DNA of 64,000 bases from Anthostomella pinea (Eukaryota; Ascomycota; Sordariomycetes; Xylariales; Xylariaceae). Under the pieces are notes generated by a model, which was not told where the DNA came from, made no database searches, and saw nothing but the letters and a program-made list of their open reading frames with translations. Shown here in pieces: positions 37,621 through 51,700 of this stretch (positions within the stretch are counted from its first letter, which is position 1; the number at the start of each line of letters is the position of its first letter). The translations under genes were made by a program, and so were the position numbers. Location: contig CAUWAG010000018.1 in the NCBI GenBank assembly GCA_963556695.1, positions 372,001 to 436,000 on the forward strand, in the 5' to 3' direction.

Positions 37621-39899
37621 GGTATACGTTATAATATAAGATAATTTACTTATCGGTTTACATCATTAATTTTTAAGCTTTTCAAAACGTTTCTATTAAA
37701 TAATTCAGGTATTAGCTTTACCTTTAACGACGATGTAAAGGAGTATTAAAAAATCAAGAAATTTTAGTTTATAATTATAAGCTTAAAATCCATCTGTAGC
37801 TTTGCTTAAAGCTAGGTAAACTAGCCAGTAAATAAGTAAAAGTGTAAACGTCGAGCGTAAAGTAGTGATCTAATTGTTAATTGGTTATTAAATGGTTTTT
37901 TTTACTTTATAATCAGTTATTACCTTGTTGAAAACTACTATACTTAGTCATCTTCCAAGCTAAGACCATTTATATTAATTGGTTGAATAATTATTAAAAA
38001 GTACAGATTACAGTAATTAATTTAAGATTAAAGATTTTATATATGTCTTAACGGACTAAAGATTAATACGCTACGTAGTAATTATAGTTCATAATACAAA
38101 AAATCCAAACATAAATTTCGATTTTTAAACTACGTGCTTACCTAGCAGTAGAATAAGATATTTAATTCGAGTTTTAAATTTAACTTTGTAAATAACCAAT
38201 GTTCTATTCTTATTTTCTACTATGTATATAGACTAGTCAGTATAATACTAAGGTTTTAAATATAATATACCTTGACTTTTAAGATGAAAACTTAATTGAT
38301 AAATTATCAATAAAATAAATAAATAGGTAAAATCAAAATTGGTAGTCAGTTGTAGTTATTACCTTAGTTAATTATATTAGTTTCTAGTTATTTAATGCCT
38401 TAATTTTAAGTATAAGCTGTAAAATTTAGCTATTAAAACTATAATGGTTGGTTAGTATTTATAAAGGTAAGTGTAATAAATACTAAACGGACATTAAACA
38501 CTTAATTGCCAACTAAACAAGGGTTTGGTTAAATATAGTTAAGATTTATATTTGAATATAATAAACTAAATAATCTATTTAACATATATATTTATAACGT
38601 GTCTTTTATTTCCTAATTTTTAAGCTACATAAAATTTAACATAATTTATTACTAATAAAATGTACTTAAGTCTAGTAACGAGATTGGTTTAATAGGGTTA
38701 GAATACTGTAAAATGAAATGATTGTATCGTTGAATCAAACATTTCACCTTATATTTCGTTTAAGTTTATTATATAAAGTAATATTCCTTATAAAGTTGGA
38801 CCACTTATAATAAAGGACTAGATTTATAGATATTATCATACTTATACTAGTTATATATATATATATATATATATATAAGTAAAAAGAACTTCATTTAAGG
38901 TTATAATTTGGTATATTAGAAGATAAAAATCTTGCTTCATCTTGAAAATCACGATGGAAATATATTTACTTACTTCAAGTAAACGTTTTAGAATTTATCT
39001 TTTACCGATTAAATAACTAAAAAAAGAAGTTTTAGTTAAAAACTAATATTTGTTTAATGTTTTTAATATTAGCTAAGCTTTAAAATATGTTTGTAGTTTT
39101 TTTATTTATTAAACAATTCATATATAAATTCTGAACTTTCTTAATACTTTAAAGGTAATATGATTTGTAGAAGCTTAATAATACAATATTAAATTATATT
39201 AAACCTTACTTATTGGTCAATCTTTAGAACACATAGAATGAAATTTAATATAATATCTTTTTCTTTAGTTATAAAAACATCATTATAACTTGAACAACTC
39301 ATATGTTTTAAAATATTCCTCTTTATATTTTGATAATAACAACAGATCTTATTTATATATATAATATATACACCTTTATTAGTTGATTCAATGAGGTAGA
39401 GTCGTTGCTTTATTATATAAATAAAGAAATAATTATAAGTCGGGATTTAAGATTTATTACCTTATTAAACTTGACTCGTATGATTATTACGAGGTAGCTT
39501 AAAAACGAGGACGAAGGTGCCTATTACTATTTTCAATTATAAAAAGAAAAGAAAAAAGATCTACAACATCATTTAAATCTAATAAGGTAATAAATCTTAA
39601 ATCTTGAAATATGGTTATTTATATATATATATATATTAACTAAGACAACAGGTTTACCTAAGTGAAATACTTAATAAGTATTAAATTTATTATAATCTTT
39701 TCTGTTTTAAAAAGCTTGATTTAAAGCTTAAACTTTAAACCTGTTATAAAAAGGTCCATCGTTTTTTAAGCGAAATGAAAAACGCTTTTAGCAATTATAC
39801 TTAGTTAATTAATTCGGGAGTTTTAAATTTCAAATTTTTGACATATTTCATTATACAATAAGTAATAAAAGTCCCTTATAATACCTTTTAAACATATTT
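37621..39899. other. AT-rich decayed DNA
   Basis: No genes seen. Contains a (TA)13 run at 38852-38877. Confidence 0.55.
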
Positions 39900-42800
39900 A
39901 CGTTATTAACGTTTTCTTTTCGTATCTTTATTTTCTCCCAAGTTTATCGTTATTAGCGTTTTCAATGTCTTTTTTAACTACGTTAAGGTTTTATTTCAAT
40001 CGTATCAAAGACTTTATCTTATTGGGAGATTTATCGTAATGTTGTTTCAATTTCGTGATAAAGTTTTTAACCATTTTCGCAAAATATTAAATACTATTAC
40101 AATATTAACCTTTAAAGAAGAATTATGAACCTCTTTTATAGTATAACTTTAAAATAATAATCTATTCAACCTTTAACTTTTTTCAAGGTTTAAACTAGGT
40201 ATTAAAAATTTAAGTTTTTTGTCGGTATTAAATTATTTAAATATTTTTTATCTGTTTACGTAAAATTTCCAATTTTTTTATCATTAATTAAAAGAAGCTT
40301 TAATTTATATGTATTTAAGTAGTTAATGATTTGTTAACTAGTTTTATAATCTTTGTAAGTCATAACATAATTGAACTCATAGTTTAATCGGTCCGTTATC
40401 GTATTTAATCTTTTCTTAATATATATTCAATTATCTGTTTTGAAACTACAAAAGTATCGATATTCATTCGCTTACTCGGATATTCGTGTTTCAACCTTTT
40501 TAATCGGTACTTAAATTAAATCGGTATATACTTTATTATATTCCATTATCTATTACCCTTCTATTTATATAACGAGGTTTTACTCTAATAAGAAAGTGAA
40601 CGCTATAATATAAGCTTTTCAATTGAACGATATTCTTAACGGTCGTTTAATTATAGGTTCTCATAATAATAAACCTTTTGAATTTTTATATAGAAAGGTT
40701 AATTAAACATCGTTTACTATAAGTATAACTCTTAATTGATTATTTTGAGAATAATTCGTAAACAAGCGTAATTCTTAATCAATATATTCGTTTATAATCT
40801 TAATTTATTCTATATATTGTTGATAAGGCTGCTTAAAGTACTCGTATTTTATATTATAAATTTCTGCTAGCTTTCGAATGAATTTCATAACAAAGTAAAG
40901 GTCTTAATTACTAGTAAAAAACAGTTAAATAACAAAGTAAGAAACATAAACTTATGTAATATATCCAAATAACGTTTTTAATTATCACGATATTGTATAA
41001 AGTCTTAAATATAATTTTTAGGAGTCGGTCAATTATTACAAATAAACCATGGTTTTTATTTTTGTTCTTCGTTGTATATTTAAAATATTAACAAGGTATT
41101 TTTATATATTTCCGAAAATTGATTGAAAAATGAACAATTTAGAACTCGTACCTTTGGAAATTTGAATACTTCATAATTCTAATTACTTACGTATTTAACT
41201 ACCTAGTGATATAAGCTAAGTTATTAATATCGCTAAAAAATCAAAGCTTAAGTCGTTTTATTTTTTAAATACGTGATATTAAATATCCTATATGCTTTAT
41301 CCATAATCTTTGTAGGAAAATTAACCTTTTTAGAAATAATCAATTTACCTTTATACAAAGTTAATACGCTTATTCGCGCATAGTTTTTAAAAAAAAAGCT
41401 TTGTTATCAGTTTCATAATAATATTAATCTAGATTAAAATCAATCCGGTTTATATTTAATACCTCGTTAAAACTCCAATTTTAAATAAATAAATAAATTA
41501 ACTTCGTAAAAGACGAAAGTTTTAATAATAATATTAAATATTCGGAAAGCAACGTTAAATAAGTGAATAGAGTTTAAAGACAATAATTTAAAAAATTTGA
41601 TTAATAAATTTTTATTTTTTTAAAGTCTTTACATCTTGGTTCTAATATAATAACGTGGTTACGATAATATATTTTAAGCACAAATAATACAAAATTACAT
41701 ATGTATATTAAAAGATTCTTACTATTTAATATCTTTTAAACTGAATACTCATTTCGTATTAAGATACTATGATAAGAAACAATCCGTAATGTTTTTAAAG
41801 GTTTACTTAGTTAAAGTCGAATAAGTTTTGAAACTAATAAAATTTTTACCACTATAAATAATTCTTTATCGTAAACATCGTAATTTAACTGTGCTTTTTA
41901 TATTTCATTTTATTTTAAAAGCGTTACGAGATGTTATAACTTATTTTAATACGAGCATCATAATAGAATGTTAGTAGCGACCTTATTAAAAGTATTAATT
42001 TTAATTAAGGTCTTTTGTCTTATAAACAGGTTTATAAAAATATCAATTATTAAAATTGGTTTCATAAAATTCGAACTCTGTCTTTATTAGCTTATTGAAA
42101 AAATCATAAAATAAATCATGATTTTCGATAAATTTTCGATAAAGGTTATAAAAGACGAAAAACCTATTAAAAAAGCCGATCTTGTTATTAATTATAAAGA
42201 TTGTTTGTATCGCATACTATTCAAATTTCGTGAAAGTTAACTTCAATTCTATGAATCTTAATAATAAACTAAGAATTTTAATTTCAATAACGTAAAATCT
42301 ACGTTTATTAAAGTCGGGTTACAAAGCAGCTTTTTTTACCCGATTTAAGCTCTTTCAAACGTAAATTTCAAAGTTTTCCCCTTATTAATTTTTAAAAAAA
42401 ACATTGTTAATATAAGCTATATAAGACTTACTTTAAAATGTATTGTTAAGAATGGTAAAATATAATGAGATTATTAAATAGTCTAAGTAAAAATACCCTA
42501 TATTAATAAATACATTGTTTTATATAAAACTTTATAATATCTTTTTTCCTGTTCATTATTTGTATCTTATAAAAAGCGTATTAAGTATGGATTTTTATGT
42601 AAAAACTGCATATATCTGAAATATAATAAAGTTTCTTTATTAAAGAAACACGCAAGCTTTTATTAGCCTTACGTATAGATAAAATCAGTATCGCTTAAAG
42701 TGTAAAGAAAAGCTTAACAAATTATTTTCATAAGTTTTTGATAATATATTTATAACAAGCTTCTATTTCTTTTAAACATATTTTATAAACCGCGTTACAC

Positions 42801-45800
42801 TTTTAAATTCCGATATTCTTAACTAAGGCAATTTTATGATATATTTTTAGTTTTAACGGCATGATCTACTAAAAAAAAGAATTATACTATTAACGTATTT
42901 TTAGCTTTCTTATTTTATCTTGTAAAGTATTATTATTCTCGTTTAATATCGACTTTTCTCTTAAATAACGTAATTGATCTTGAATAAAACAATTATACTG
43001 TATTTTATACTTTATGTCACAACCGTTTATATAAAAGCAATAATTTTTATTAAAACCATTTTAAAAACGGGGCCTTTATATTTTTGAATATTAACACTAT
43101 TTATTATATAAATATTTTAAATATTAAGTCATTTGAATTTTTTATTTTACTCAGAAGGGTTATATATGAATACGCATAGTTTTAATTTAAAAAAGTATCA
43201 AAGTATATTCTCTAAATATTTTCGTTAAGTGTTTTTTAATTTGTTAAATACGACCCGCTCCAAAATGGTTAGTATAATTATGAAATCGCGGTCGAGGTTT
43301 GTTTTACGGGTTTATACATATATATAGGGTTTAAAAAACATTAGATAAAAAAAGATCAATTAGCTTATCGATTTTTTAATCAAATAAAGGTTAATATTTT
43401 TAAGCAACGTTCTAATTTTTGCCTATCATATTAATTCAATAAGTTTAAATAAACTCAAATAATAACTTGTAAAAATGTGTTTTCTTCAAAGTATTCTAAA
43501 ATAAAAGCAATTCTTAACGTTCGTTTTACCTACGTCAATTTTTTCTAACCGAACAATAAGGGCTTTTAAAAATTAGTAGCTTTGTTATTAAAAGTATCCT
43601 TACCGGCTTCATGCTTAAGTTTTAAATCCGAAACAAGTCTTTTTCTTAGAAAGCTTATAAGCATATTATGACGATTAAACCCCAATTTTATATATATTTC
43701 CCTGTTATATACTCATTAGTAGTAATATAATAATAAAAATTATATAGCTTTAAACTTTAAAAAATACATTATTAAGGTTACGGTAATAAATTGCATTCGT
43801 ACTTCGAATTATTAAGCTTCAAGTCTGGAAAAAAGTTAAAAATTCAATTTTGTATTACAAGCTGTAGATTTATGAGTCAACACGCATTTGTATTTAGATC
43901 TATAAAAGATTGTACAAAAAGAAAAAATTCGGTATTAATTATCATATAATCAATTCAAAAAATTCATTTTCAAAACTTATATTAAGAAAGGAAAATTATA
44001 TATATATATATAAATATTTAACTTATAAAAATAAATGCTTTTTTCTTTTATTTTAATATTTAGCGCGGGTTTTTTAAAAAAAATAAACGGTTAAACCTTT
44101 AAACCTCTTATAGCTTTTATGAAAAAGCTAGTATAAATAGTTTCCTTATGTTTTTAAAAGTATGCAATAAAGTATAATAACTTTGTTTATAATAAATGAA
44201 ACATGGTTTTTTAAAAATCCTGGGTTTGAGATTATTACTATAAAAGCTTTGTGTGTATTTTGTTCTTATTTATAATGATATACAACATCACCAATACTTT
44301 TTATCGTTTTTTTAAAAGTAAGTTAAAAAAATCAGTCAAACTTTAAACTTTCGTTTTAAGTTTTAACGGTTCTTAATTTATTTTTTACGCAAGCTTTTTA
44401 TTTAAAAAGTCAGAGGTTTTTATGTCATAATCTTAAAAACGAACGTGTAAATAAAACTCGTTACAACCTACGATATTATTAATATTCTATTGAAAATATA
44501 CAGTTGAAAGGTTTTGAAAAACTCTTAAATAGTCTTTTCTAATTATTTTTATCTTTTCGGCTTTTGTTTATAAGCTTAATAAATTCGAGCTTAAAAACAG
44601 TAAAAGTTCCGTTAAAAGCTATTATTAAATTATTAAACCTTTTTTTTCCTTTTTTACGTAAACCTTTTATTTATTTATTATTAAAATATTTCAAAATATT
44701 ATCGCTTATCTTTAAAATTGTTAATTTCTTAACTAATTTATATATCGAACAAAGCAAAGCGTTTAGAACGGTTTTTTCAAGGTAACTGAAAATATAAATA
44801 ATATTTTCGTTATTAATTATAAAATAATCGGCATTAATTTTTAGCTTTTTTTAAGTAGTAAATATTACGTTTTAAAAGAGATCGAAAATTTTAAGGAGGA
44901 AAATTATATTGTTAGTAAAAATAGAACAGTTTTTTCTATTGCGAACTAGGGTATATTGTTTTCTAATAAGTAAAATTAAAGGTATTTTGTCGGTAAGTTT
45001 GAATTATATTAACAATCTTATTTTGAACTAAAGTAATAACTCTGAAGATGTTAATTTTCATTTTCTTGATTAATTATTATTATTAACTTTGATACGCTAT
45101 TTATTTCGTCGTACCTATTAAATAAATGACATAAGGTTTTTTTTTTTCGATTTTGTATAACTTATGTTTAAAAAGTTATTAAATCAGTTTAATATTAAAG
45201 GTTATAACTTTATAAAATTCGAATAGTTGTTTAAGATAGTAAATCGCATGATTATATATAAGCCGAAATTAATATTAGAATAAATGGACAATGTTTCTTC
45301 ATAGTGAATAAAATTGCGGTTAATTATAAAAGTAGAAAGTCTAAAATCTAAATTTTCAAAATTAATTTCATATATATTTAAAACCTTTATATCATCATAT
45401 ATATTATTATAAGTAAAGTATTAGATATAGTTTTTTAAAGTCAGTGGAATAAAGATGTATCAAGCCTTTTTTTTTGGGGGGGGGGGGGGGGGGGTGGTTA
45501 TTAAAATTCACGATATAATATAAAATGATTTACTAAAATTCGTTACAACTATTTGTAAAATCAAAGTTAAAATTAAATCTATACGTATGTTTTTCCAAAA
45601 CTTACTAAAAGAAGTTATATCTATTCGGAATGTATGTTCAACTTTTATATCAATTAAGCGTTTCGTTTTTTATTTAACAACAAAATTAAAATCGTCATTA
45701 ATTTCGGCCGCGTTAATAACTTACTCAATGAAGAATCGCATTTTTTAACTTAAGTTTTAAAAAGCTTTTATGTTAAAACTAGCTTATCTTTTTATGACTT

Positions 45801-45850
45801 TTATTTACGCGTAACGCTTTCTCAATCGTATAATTATGAGAAATTAATTC
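39900..45850 (-). mobile_element. RIP-decayed Ty3/Gypsy-like retrotransposon, copy 2
   Basis: Homologous and collinear with 24200-30150. On the minus strand at 42417-42401 the RT box reads AYINNV, both catalytic Asp changed to Asn by G-to-A. Another shared landmark is the TTAGCTTTCTTATTTTATC block (42903; 27185 in copy 1). A T9 plus G19 homopolymer lies at 45467-45494. The short frame at 44564-44785 is not a gene. Confidence 0.6.
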
Positions 45851-46853
45851 GGTTGGAATAATCCGTATATTAATCGAAATATAAAGATCGGGTTTAACTT
45901 TTGAATATCTGTTTTTTTTATGAGAAATCAATTTTCTAAACTGAATTAATTAATTGGAATGGTATTATGAACCAGTTTAAGAACTAAAAGGAAAGTCCTT
46001 ATTAAGATTTTAATCATATGAGAATATCTTAATGGAAAAAAGGAAAGAGAATTATAATACTAATTAAATGTAGTTGGTTGATAAATCTTGAGTCCCGACT
46101 TGTACTTATTTATTTAATTATATAATAAAGCACCGCGCTCACTTCATTAAATTCCTTAATAAGTGTTAGATTTATTGTTATTTTACTAGCATATTTTGTC
46201 TATTTAAGAATATTAATAATTATTTTGAATTTAATATTTGAACTATTTTACATTAGTGGTTGAATTAATTACTACTATTTAAAAACATTAACTTTTCATG
46301 AAAAAATAAACCGATATAAAAAGCTTAATCTCGATCCATTTTACATCTTGAATAATATATATCAATTATTTTAGATAAATAGTTTTATCAATTTTATTAC
46401 ACTAGTACCACTAAAAAACATAACCCGTAAATAAAACTTATACACATCACGTTCGCTTTAAAGCTGGAAGAATTTAAAAGTTTTAATCAATAAAGAATTA
46501 AACGTAATTTTATTATTAAGCAAGTTATTAACGTAATCAAACTCATTTTTAATTTTTTCTTTATTGTTGAAATTTAAAACATAGTTCTTTATTAATATAA
46601 AAGTTGAAATCGATTTATAAATCGAAAGAACTTCTTTACTTAAGCTTCTACTTAAAAGGGAGTTTTATTAATTCTGCTTTGATTAAAACTTTTTGAACCT
46701 TTATAACAAAACTTACCGACTTTTCGAATATTATATTGCTATGTTTGACACGAAAAGCCATAAGGATCTTAATATAATTTTCATTGGTTTAACTTTAAAT
46801 AATTAATTTTAATGATTTACTTCTTAAGATATTTATAATATTTTAAACTTTTA
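45851..46853. other. AT-rich decayed DNA
   Basis: No genes seen between the Gypsy relic and the second pogo-like element. Confidence 0.55.
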
Positions 46854-48699
46854 ACGTTGATAACAAGCGAGCAGCAATTTCAAGCAAACGGCAACATTTC
46901 ACCAGCCACCTAACCTTTTTATCAAGGCTCTTAATTGATCAACCAACAATAATGGCATTGCGTTATAGCAAATCAGACTTACACTTTGCTGTCCAAGCTA
47001 AACAACGCGACCCTCATATTACCACTGGCAAACTTTCTAAGACTTTCCACGTCCCATATAATACCTTAAAGGCTAGAATCGCCGGCCGACCATCACGACG
47101 CGATAGTATGCCCAATACTTTGAAATTTACAGTTTCCAAAAAGAATGTCATTCTTTCCTTTATGCTTGACCTGGGTGGATGCGTGAGCATTTCTGCCCCG
47201 GCAAAATTATGTTAAAGATATAACAAATCAATTGTTGGTGCCACATGGGGCTGGACGCATCAAAAAGAACTGGACGCGGAACTTCATTAAACGTACACCA
47301 GACCTCCAGACGCGTTTTTATCAGAAAATAGACTACCAGAGGGTCTTAAATAAAGATATAGACATGTATTTCGTGTGGTTTCGCCAAATTGCGGCAGTAA
47401 TCACGAAACATGGTATCTAAGACACGGATATGTATAACTTCAACAAGACTGGGTTTATGATAGGCATTATTGGGTCCGGTATGGTCGTTATAAGCACCGA
47501 AAGACGTGACAGGCCTAAATAAGCTCAGCAAGATAACAGAGAATGGTTTAACAATCTCTGTTATTAATGCTGATAGTTAGGTGGACCCACCATTCATTAT
47601 GTTATAGGGCAAGACCCACCTTGCCTCATGGTATTGCGACACAACATTACTACGCAATTAAAAGGTGGCCGTGTCTGACAACGGGTGGATTACGAATGAG
47701 TTTGGTTTGAAATGAATTCAGCATTTTAATAAGTATACCAGACCGTGTATGACTGCCGGTAAACGCCTCCTCATCCTAGATGGTCACAAAAGCCAACATT
47801 TCCAGGTCTTTAAGAATTATTGCCAGAACAATGGCATCATTACCCTTTGTATGTTTGCCCACTCGTTATACAGGTTCCAGGCTTTAGATGTCGGCTGTTT
47901 TAGCCCGCTCAAACAAGCTTACGGTCGCATGATTAAGGATCTTAACTGGCGTCATATAACCCATGTTTTAAAGGAGGACTTCCTTGCAGCGTTTTATGAA
48001 GCACATAATGCTGTTATGACACCAGGAAACATTTGAGCAGGTTTTAGTGCCACTAGGTTTGTTCCTTTTGACCTAGAAAGTGTCATTTTAAAGCTTGATA
48101 CTATCACTGTTGTATAAACACCGTCGCCAGACCCCCGTCTGCCACCCATTACTTTGACTTTAAAGACGCCTACCACCATTAATAAAGCGGTAAATAAATC
48201 AGTTTATATCCGAAATTGAGTCAGGAACCACCAGGGAAGCTCACTTATATCAATAATGGATATATTGAGCTTATTTTCAAAGGATACATACGGTCTTATG
48301 TATAAGGTTCTTGTAGTTAATTCCTGGGTCCGCGAGCTAAAAAAAACTAATTACTAATTAAAAAAGCGCCAAAAAACAAAAACAAATGTCTAATAAAAGG
48401 AGGAATATTTTCTATTAAAGATAAAATAGGTCTTTAGGCTACAAAGGATAGTACTGAGCTGGCAAGACAGGAAATGGGTGAAGGTAGTCGTCGTCCGAGG
48501 AGGGCAGCAGCGCGTGAGCAACGTTGTGGCGTTTGCGGCAACACTGGCCATAATGCGCAAACTTATACAATAGAGATGGAAATGTCTGAAGAAGAGGAAT
48601 CCGATTGATTAGATTGAATCAAATACGTTGTTATTGAGTTATTTCACATGTTGGAAAGTTGCAGTTTGCCTGTAATTGCCGCTCGCTTGTTATCTACGT
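46854..48699 (+). mobile_element. pogo/Fot1-like DNA transposon, copy 2 (inactive)
   Basis: A 1.85-kb element with inverted ends of about 42 bp that differ at about five positions, flanked by TA (46852-46853 and 48700-48701). It is homologous to 7244-9083 along its length, but with more C-to-T and G-to-A changes and a more AT-rich body. The 3' part coding the zinc knuckle is nearly identical between copies. Confidence 0.85.
46952..48608 (+). pseudogene. Broken pogo/Fot1-like DDE transposase
   Basis: Starts MALRYSKSDLHFAVQAKQ and has an N-terminal DNA-binding region with a GRPSRR motif. Stops and frame changes occur near 47213 and 47418 and repeatedly after 47520. The first catalytic box reads NKTGF instead of DETGF (47442-47447, both G-to-A), while LILDGHKSQH and QALDVGCFSPLK keep their acids. 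The C-terminal zinc knuckle CGVCGNTGHNA and acidic tail are intact. The pattern is RIP-type decay of a formerly complete transposase of about 530 residues. Confidence 0.85.
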
Positions 48700-48701
48700 T
48701 A

Positions 48702-51700
48702 TAAGATGTATAAAGATAATCCCGATCTTTTATTTGTGAAAATGAAGGTTTAAACTTTTATATTCACAAGTAATCTTAGTTTTACCCAAAAAAAAAGTTA
48801 TTATTATTTTCAGGTATTAAATTGTTAATGTTATTAGAATAAATTGCGAAAATACCTTCAATTGTACTTATTCAAAAAGTGAAATATGCCGATATATAAA
48901 GAAATAAAAACTTTGCCATTTTTACTAATAACGGGTCTTTTTACGTCAATAAACCCAATTTTTTAGTTTAAAACGTAAATATTTGGGGGAAAACTAGTAA
49001 ATAACGTTAAATATTTTTCGATTAAGAAAAACAGTTTTTCAATTTTAAAGGATTTATTGTTTTTTAATACGGAAAGTAACTATAAAAAGTTAATTTTAAA
49101 AATGAACCACAAGATATTGTAATGATTTTTAAAACATTATAAAACCGTTACGTTAAATGAAAGTCGATAGTCTATTTATAGTTTTTATTAAGAGCTACAT
49201 TACTTAGAAATTAAAATTTAAAAATTTTATAAGTATATACCATAATTATTTTTCCAAATAAAACCATTAGTTAAATGTGTTTTAAAACGTTTAATAGGTA
49301 TTATTTAAATAAAAACATTAATGATATTATAAGTATTAAAGAGTTTTAATCGTACGTTTATTTTCACGATTATTAATAGCGTATAAAGTTTTAGCTTTAT
49401 AGATAATAAGCTCAATCGAAAAATAGATAAAAGTTTTTAATTTTTAAATCGAAATTTAAAACTTTAACAAAAAAACTTTTAAAAACTTTTAAGAAAGAAT
49501 CTTAACGTTATTAGTTATTATAAGTAGTAAGAAAATATACGTAAAGGTTTTTTAGAATTAAACTTCAGCTTTAATCTTTAAAAATAACTTTTATTTATTA
49601 CAAGAATATTGAAGGGTTCTTTTAACACCAATACGAAAAAAATGATTATTTTACTATTAAATATATTATTCAAATTTTGCGAACTTTAAACGCCTGAAAA
49701 CGTACCGAATTGGGGTTTAAACAATAAATTGAAATATATTTCAATACTTCTTTGACAAGAATTATTTAATTTTGAATTTAAAGTTAAATAGTAATATATA
49801 TATATAATATCTCCTTTCGAAAGAACTATTTTAATTTTAATTCAACGTTAAATATTAATATATTTAAAATAAAAAACTCCTTCTTTAATGTAAGGTTGAA
49901 AAAGCAATGTTTTAATCGATTATACAACAATTAATGACGGTTTTTTCTTCCCATAAGAAGCTTCGTATATATAACTACAAGTATGTATTTATTTATAAAC
50001 TTGAATTTTATACTAGAACTATTAACACAATTTTGAATTAAAAATATTTTTAGTTTTAAATTAAATTGAATTACAATATTCAATAATAATTTAATTTAAT
50101 TTATTAACATTGTTTTCTGAACGTAATTTCGCGTGTAAAATTACATAGTCTATACATATTTTATTATTCATAGTAAATATAATATAGCACATTATATTAA
50201 GAAAAGATTTTCCTAATCATTACGACGTATTCGTAAGCTTTTAAGAAACCCTTTTTAAAAAATTCAATTGCTAAGTATTAAGCCGATAGAAACATTTTTT
50301 AAAATAAAGCCGGCAGGCTTTTTAAACCCCTATTTTTTGGTTAAAAAAACGTTTAAAAAATACCAACGTAAATGCAACGAATATTATAAGATATATTTTT
50401 GGAAGGTTTTTTTTAAAAAATAATTAAAAGCTATTAATTCGAAACTTTCAATCAAAGTAGCCCTAAGAGTATTAAATTTTTATTAAATAATATTGATCTT
50501 TCTTTAACTTTTTAAAAACCGCCAAGTTAGTTAAACTTTCTGACTATATAAACTTCAATAGACTTTTAAAATAAACCCCGATTGTAATCTTATAGCTATA
50601 TTGATATTTATTCATTAAGTTATATTTTAATAAAATAAGAAAGGCGCTTATTGAAAATTATTTCGAAAATATCTTTCCATACTTCTTTCTGACAAAATTA
50701 TATATATTTACTTACGATTATTTTAAAAAGTGTATACTAATAGAACATAATGTAGTATGAAATGCATTCATATAATAAAAGAACTGTGTCAAATCATTGA
50801 AAACCCTTTTTTAAACAAATATATTTGGAATAAATTTTCTTATATAAACTGTCGTACAGGTTGATATAAGATACAATGTTATTATTTTGTTTAAAAGCGA
50901 CCGAATTATCATTCAGGGAAATTTTCAATATTAAACGATAACGGTTAGAATTTCCGTTTTAAAATAGAAGAATTAATATTATATTAAAATTACAACTATA
51001 CACATTTGGTTCATAAAATCCGTTTTAACGCATTACTACTTTTCAAACTTAAGTCGAATATAAAAGCGACTTTTTAGAAATTCAAGAAATGAAAAATATA
51101 ACCTACTTTTTCAAATATGTTAAAACAGATAAAAGGTTATTTACTTAAAAAATCAAAAGATCTATTGAACTTTTCTTTGTACTTTAAATAACGCTAATTC
51201 TATTTATATACAACGTTAATAAAATATCACGTTCTTATATAAATTTTTAAAAAATCGACGCGATAATTCTTCAAAATCAACACTTTATTCTTTAATTGAA
51301 AAAAAAAATTTACGTTTAAAATGACTTGAATCTTTTATAAAGATTAATATTAAATAAATTATTTATATAGAAAAACAAAAAAGGGGGATATATTCATAAC
51401 GTTTTATACCAAATATAATGCTTATTAGTATAGAGTTTTTTCTTTTTAAACTAATAAATAATGATTTCAATTTTAACCTTATATTAATAATACCTTCTCC
51501 GGTCACTCCAATAAGTTATATATCATATATCTCGGTAATGTATTAATCTTTTTAATTATTGTACAAAACACGAAATTAACACTTTAATTTTCTTAAATCA
51601 ATTCTAAAAAGCTAGTTTAGAAGCTACTCTCAAAAAATGCGAATATTACGTTGCTAAAAATATTTTTTAAATTCTATTATGAGACCCGATAAAATCAAGT

